Assembly: GCA_017988135.1 (NCBI GenBank)
Contig: JAGNSI010000008.1
Location: 1-33,469 of the forward strand
DNA from: Pseudarcicella sp.
Lineage (GTDB): Bacteria; Bacteroidota; Bacteroidia; Cytophagales; Spirosomataceae
Reading direction: 5' to 3'
Length of the DNA stretch: 33,469 bases
Shown: in pieces, positions 31,645 through 33,469 of the stretch
Layout of the letters: each line of letters starts with the position of its first letter
Position numbering within the stretch: position 1 is the first letter of the stretch
Position numbers and translations under genes: made by a program
The notes under the pieces: model-generated
What the model saw: only the letters and a program-made list of their open reading frames with translations
Databases searched by the model: none
Told to the model about the DNA's origin: nothing

Positions 31645-33414
31645 ATGCTAAGAACACATAACAATGGCGAACTTCGTCTTCAAGATGTAAATCAGAAAGT
31701 TACTTTATGCGGTTGGGTGCAACGCTCGAGGGATAAAGGTGGTATGCTCTGGATAGACCTTCGTGACAGATACGGAGTTACACAACTGATGCTTGAGGAA
31801 GGCAAAACTCCCAAAGAAGTATTGGAGCTGTCTCGCACATTTGGGCGTGAATATGTGATTTCGGTAACGGGAACAGTAGTAGAGCGTTTGGCAAAAAATG
31901 ACAAAATGCCAACGGGTGATGTAGAAATAAAAGTAGAAAGTCTTGCTGTCTTGAACCCAGCAAAATTACCTCCTTTTTTGATAGAAGACGATACCGATGG
32001 TGGTGATGATATCAGAATGAAATACCGCTATTTGGATTTAAGACGTAACCCTGTACGTGCCAATCTGCAATTGCGTCATCAAGTGGCACGTTTTACACGT
32101 GATTATTTAGACAAACAAGATTTTATTGAAGTAGAAACGCCAGTATTGATAAAATCAACACCCGAAGGAGCCCGAGATTTTGTAGTGCCTTCAAGAATGA
32201 ATCCAGGTGAATTTTATGCCTTGCCACAATCTCCACAAACATTCAAACAATTGTTGATGGTTTCTGGGTTTGACCGTTACTATCAAATAGTAAAATGTTT
32301 TAGAGACGAAGACTTACGTGCCGATCGCCAGCCAGAGTTTACGCAAATAGACTGTGAAATGTCGTTTGTTGAGCAAGAAGACGTTTTGAATATTTTTGAG
32401 GGTTTGATTCGCCATTTGTTCAAAAATGTAAAAAATATGGACTTAGGAGAGGTGTCAAGAATGACTTACGCCGATGCTATGAAATATTATGGATCTGATA
32501 AACCAGACATTCGTTTTGATATGAAATTTGTAGAGCTGAAAAACACAGCAGACAATATCGATTTTACGAGTGGAAAGGATTTTGCAGTTTTCGACAATGT
32601 GAATACCGTTGTTGGAATCAACGCTAAAGGTTGTGCCGAATACACCCGCAAACAAATAGATGAATTGACGGAGTTTGTGAAACGTCCGCAGATAGGAGCC
32701 AAGGGCTTGATCTATTTCAGATACAATCCCGACGGAAGCATAAAATCTTCTGTCGATAAATTTTATCAAGAAGAAGATCTTAAGCAATGGGCAACACTTT
32801 TTGGAGCCGAAAAAGGGGATTTGATTTTGATATTACCAGGCGATGGCGACAAAGTGAGAAAACAATTGAATGACTTACGTTTAGAAATGGGTTCTCGTTT
32901 AGGTTTACGTGACCCTAATAAATATGCTGCACACTGGGTAGTAGATTTTCCATTGTTAGAATATGCTGAAGAAGAAAACCGTTGGTTTGCAATGCACCAT
33001 CCGTTTACAAGCCCGAAGCCCGAAGATATGAAATTTGTAGAAAGCAAAGAGTTCGGAAAAATAAGAGCAAACGCTTACGATTTAGTAATCAATGGCGTGG
33101 AAGTAGGAGGGGGGTCTATCAGGATTTACCAAAAAGATCTTCAAGCAAAAATGTTTGAATTGCTAGGCTTTAGTGACGAAGAAGCACAGCACCAGTTTGG
33201 GTTTTTGATGGATGCTTTTGAATACGGAGCTCCACCACACGGCGGATTAGCATTTGGCTTTGATAGGTTATGTTCGTTGTTTGGAGGCTCAGATTCTATC
33301 AGAGACTTTATTGCTTTCCCTAAAAATAATTCGGGAAGAGATGTTATGATAGATTCTCCATCAAGCATAGACGACAAGCAAATGAAAGAATTGAATATTC
33401 GTACTACCGTATAA
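31645..33414 (+). CDS. aspS: Aspartyl-tRNA synthetase
   Basis: The 589-aa bacterial-type class IIb synthetase has an N-terminal OB-fold anticodon-binding domain ([20 protein letters not shown] near 22-41). Class II motif 2 follows ([18 protein letters not shown], about 217-234), then an inserted GAD domain (about 280-420) and motif 3 (GLAFGFDRL, about 534-542). It charges tRNA(Asp) with aspartate. Whether it is discriminating or also charges tRNA(Asn) cannot be settled here. It is followed by a terminator hairpin at the edge of the window. Confidence 0.97.
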   Translation: MLRTHNNGELRLQDVNQKVTLCGWVQRSRDKGGMLWIDLRDRYGVTQLMLEEGKTPKEVLELSRTFGREYVISVTGTVVERLAKNDKMPTGDVEIKVESLAVLNPAKLPPFLIEDDTDGGDDIRMKYRYLDLRRNPVRANLQLRHQVARFTRDYLDKQDFIEVETPVLIKSTPEGARDFVVPSRMNPGEFYALPQSPQTFKQLLMVSGFDRYYQIVKCFRDEDLRADRQPEFTQIDCEMSFVEQEDVLNIFEGLIRHLFKNVKNMDLGEVSRMTYADAMKYYGSDKPDIRFDMKFVELKNTADNIDFTSGKDFAVFDNVNTVVGINAKGCAEYTRKQIDELTEFVKRPQIGAKGLIYFRYNPDGSIKSSVDKFYQEEDLKQWATLFGAEKGDLILILPGDGDKVRKQLNDLRLEMGSRLGLRDPNKYAAHWVVDFPLLEYAEEENRWFAMHHPFTSPKPEDMKFVESKEFGKIRANAYDLVINGVEVGGGSIRIYQKDLQAKMFELLGFSDEEAQHQFGFLMDAFEYGAPPHGGLAFGFDRLCSLFGGSDSIRDFIAFPKNNSGRDVMIDSPSSIDDKQMKELNIRTTV

Positions 33415-33446
33415 ATTAAATAACAGATTCATTTATCAATGCAAAA

Positions 33447-33469
33447 GCACTCGAAATTTTTTCGAGTGC
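33447..33469 (+). terminator. Terminator hairpin of aspS (cut by window end)
   Basis: The 10-bp perfect stem GCACTCGAAA (33447-33456) / TTTCGAGTGC (33460-33469) has a 3-nt loop. Four A precede it; the T run expected after it lies beyond the window. Confidence 0.75.

Noticed and set aside
1-33469. Search by eye for tRNA or rRNA genes, CRISPR arrays, insertion sequences and phage genes
   Set aside because: No cloverleaf-like segments, regularly spaced repeats, transposase motifs or phage structural genes were seen.

Overview
The window is AT-rich bacterial DNA from a member of the Bacteroidota, probably of the Cytophagales or Chitinophagales kind; I cannot name a genus. Evidence: several families largely confined to this phylum (DUF4175, DUF4293, DUF2480, the His/Cys-rich DUF6660-like protein), TonB-dependent receptor architecture with an N-terminal carboxypeptidase-regulatory-like domain, lipoproteins and glycan enzymes, and repeated promoter elements of the Bacteroidota type (TTG about 20 nt upstream of TAnnTTTG). 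I see no insertion sequence, phage gene, CRISPR array, rRNA or tRNA.

Layout. 1-175: end of a sensor histidine kinase. 176-775: 600 nt of very AT-rich noncoding DNA with a perfect DnaA box. 776-2176: orphan GH30-like lipoprotein. 2294-5501 (minus): three-gene cassette of a small secreted His/Cys-rich protein, a TonB-dependent receptor and an ICMT-like membrane methyltransferase, preceded by a perfect 9-bp inverted repeat on a likely promoter. 5902-12322 (minus): umuC, umuD, a giant DUF4175 coiled-coil membrane protein, exonuclease III and a small conserved protein. 12491-13738: comF and a Crp/Fnr regulator meeting tail to tail with no gap; the regulator has an FNR-like palindrome on its own promoter. 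14028-17140: GH43 plus a ThuA-DUF1080 fusion, a glycan-processing pair. 17154-22674 (minus): tightly packed rnpA, S41 protease, tsaB, DUF2480, yqeY, cvpA and rlmN. 22848-23003 (minus): rpmH, separated from rnpA by a strong hairpin. 23307-24752: lipoprotein sulfatase. 25243-26382: GT4-like glycosyltransferase. 26504-29347 (minus): carB of a short form without the allosteric domain. 29547-31423 (minus): pdxJ, DUF4293 and a PepSY-associated membrane protein. 31645-33414: aspS, with its terminator hairpin at the window edge.

How the genes work together. Most of the window is housekeeping: translation (rpmH, rnpA, tsaB, rlmN, aspS), DNA repair (umuDC, xth), and pyrimidine/arginine and vitamin B6 synthesis. 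The accessory parts are surface glycan degradation (GH30-like, GH43, ThuA-DUF1080, sulfatase) and the putative metal-related TonB cassette. The points most worth a second look are that cassette with its operator-like palindrome, the self-regulating Fnr-type gene, and ten perfect DnaA boxes in the first 16.6 kb with none after.
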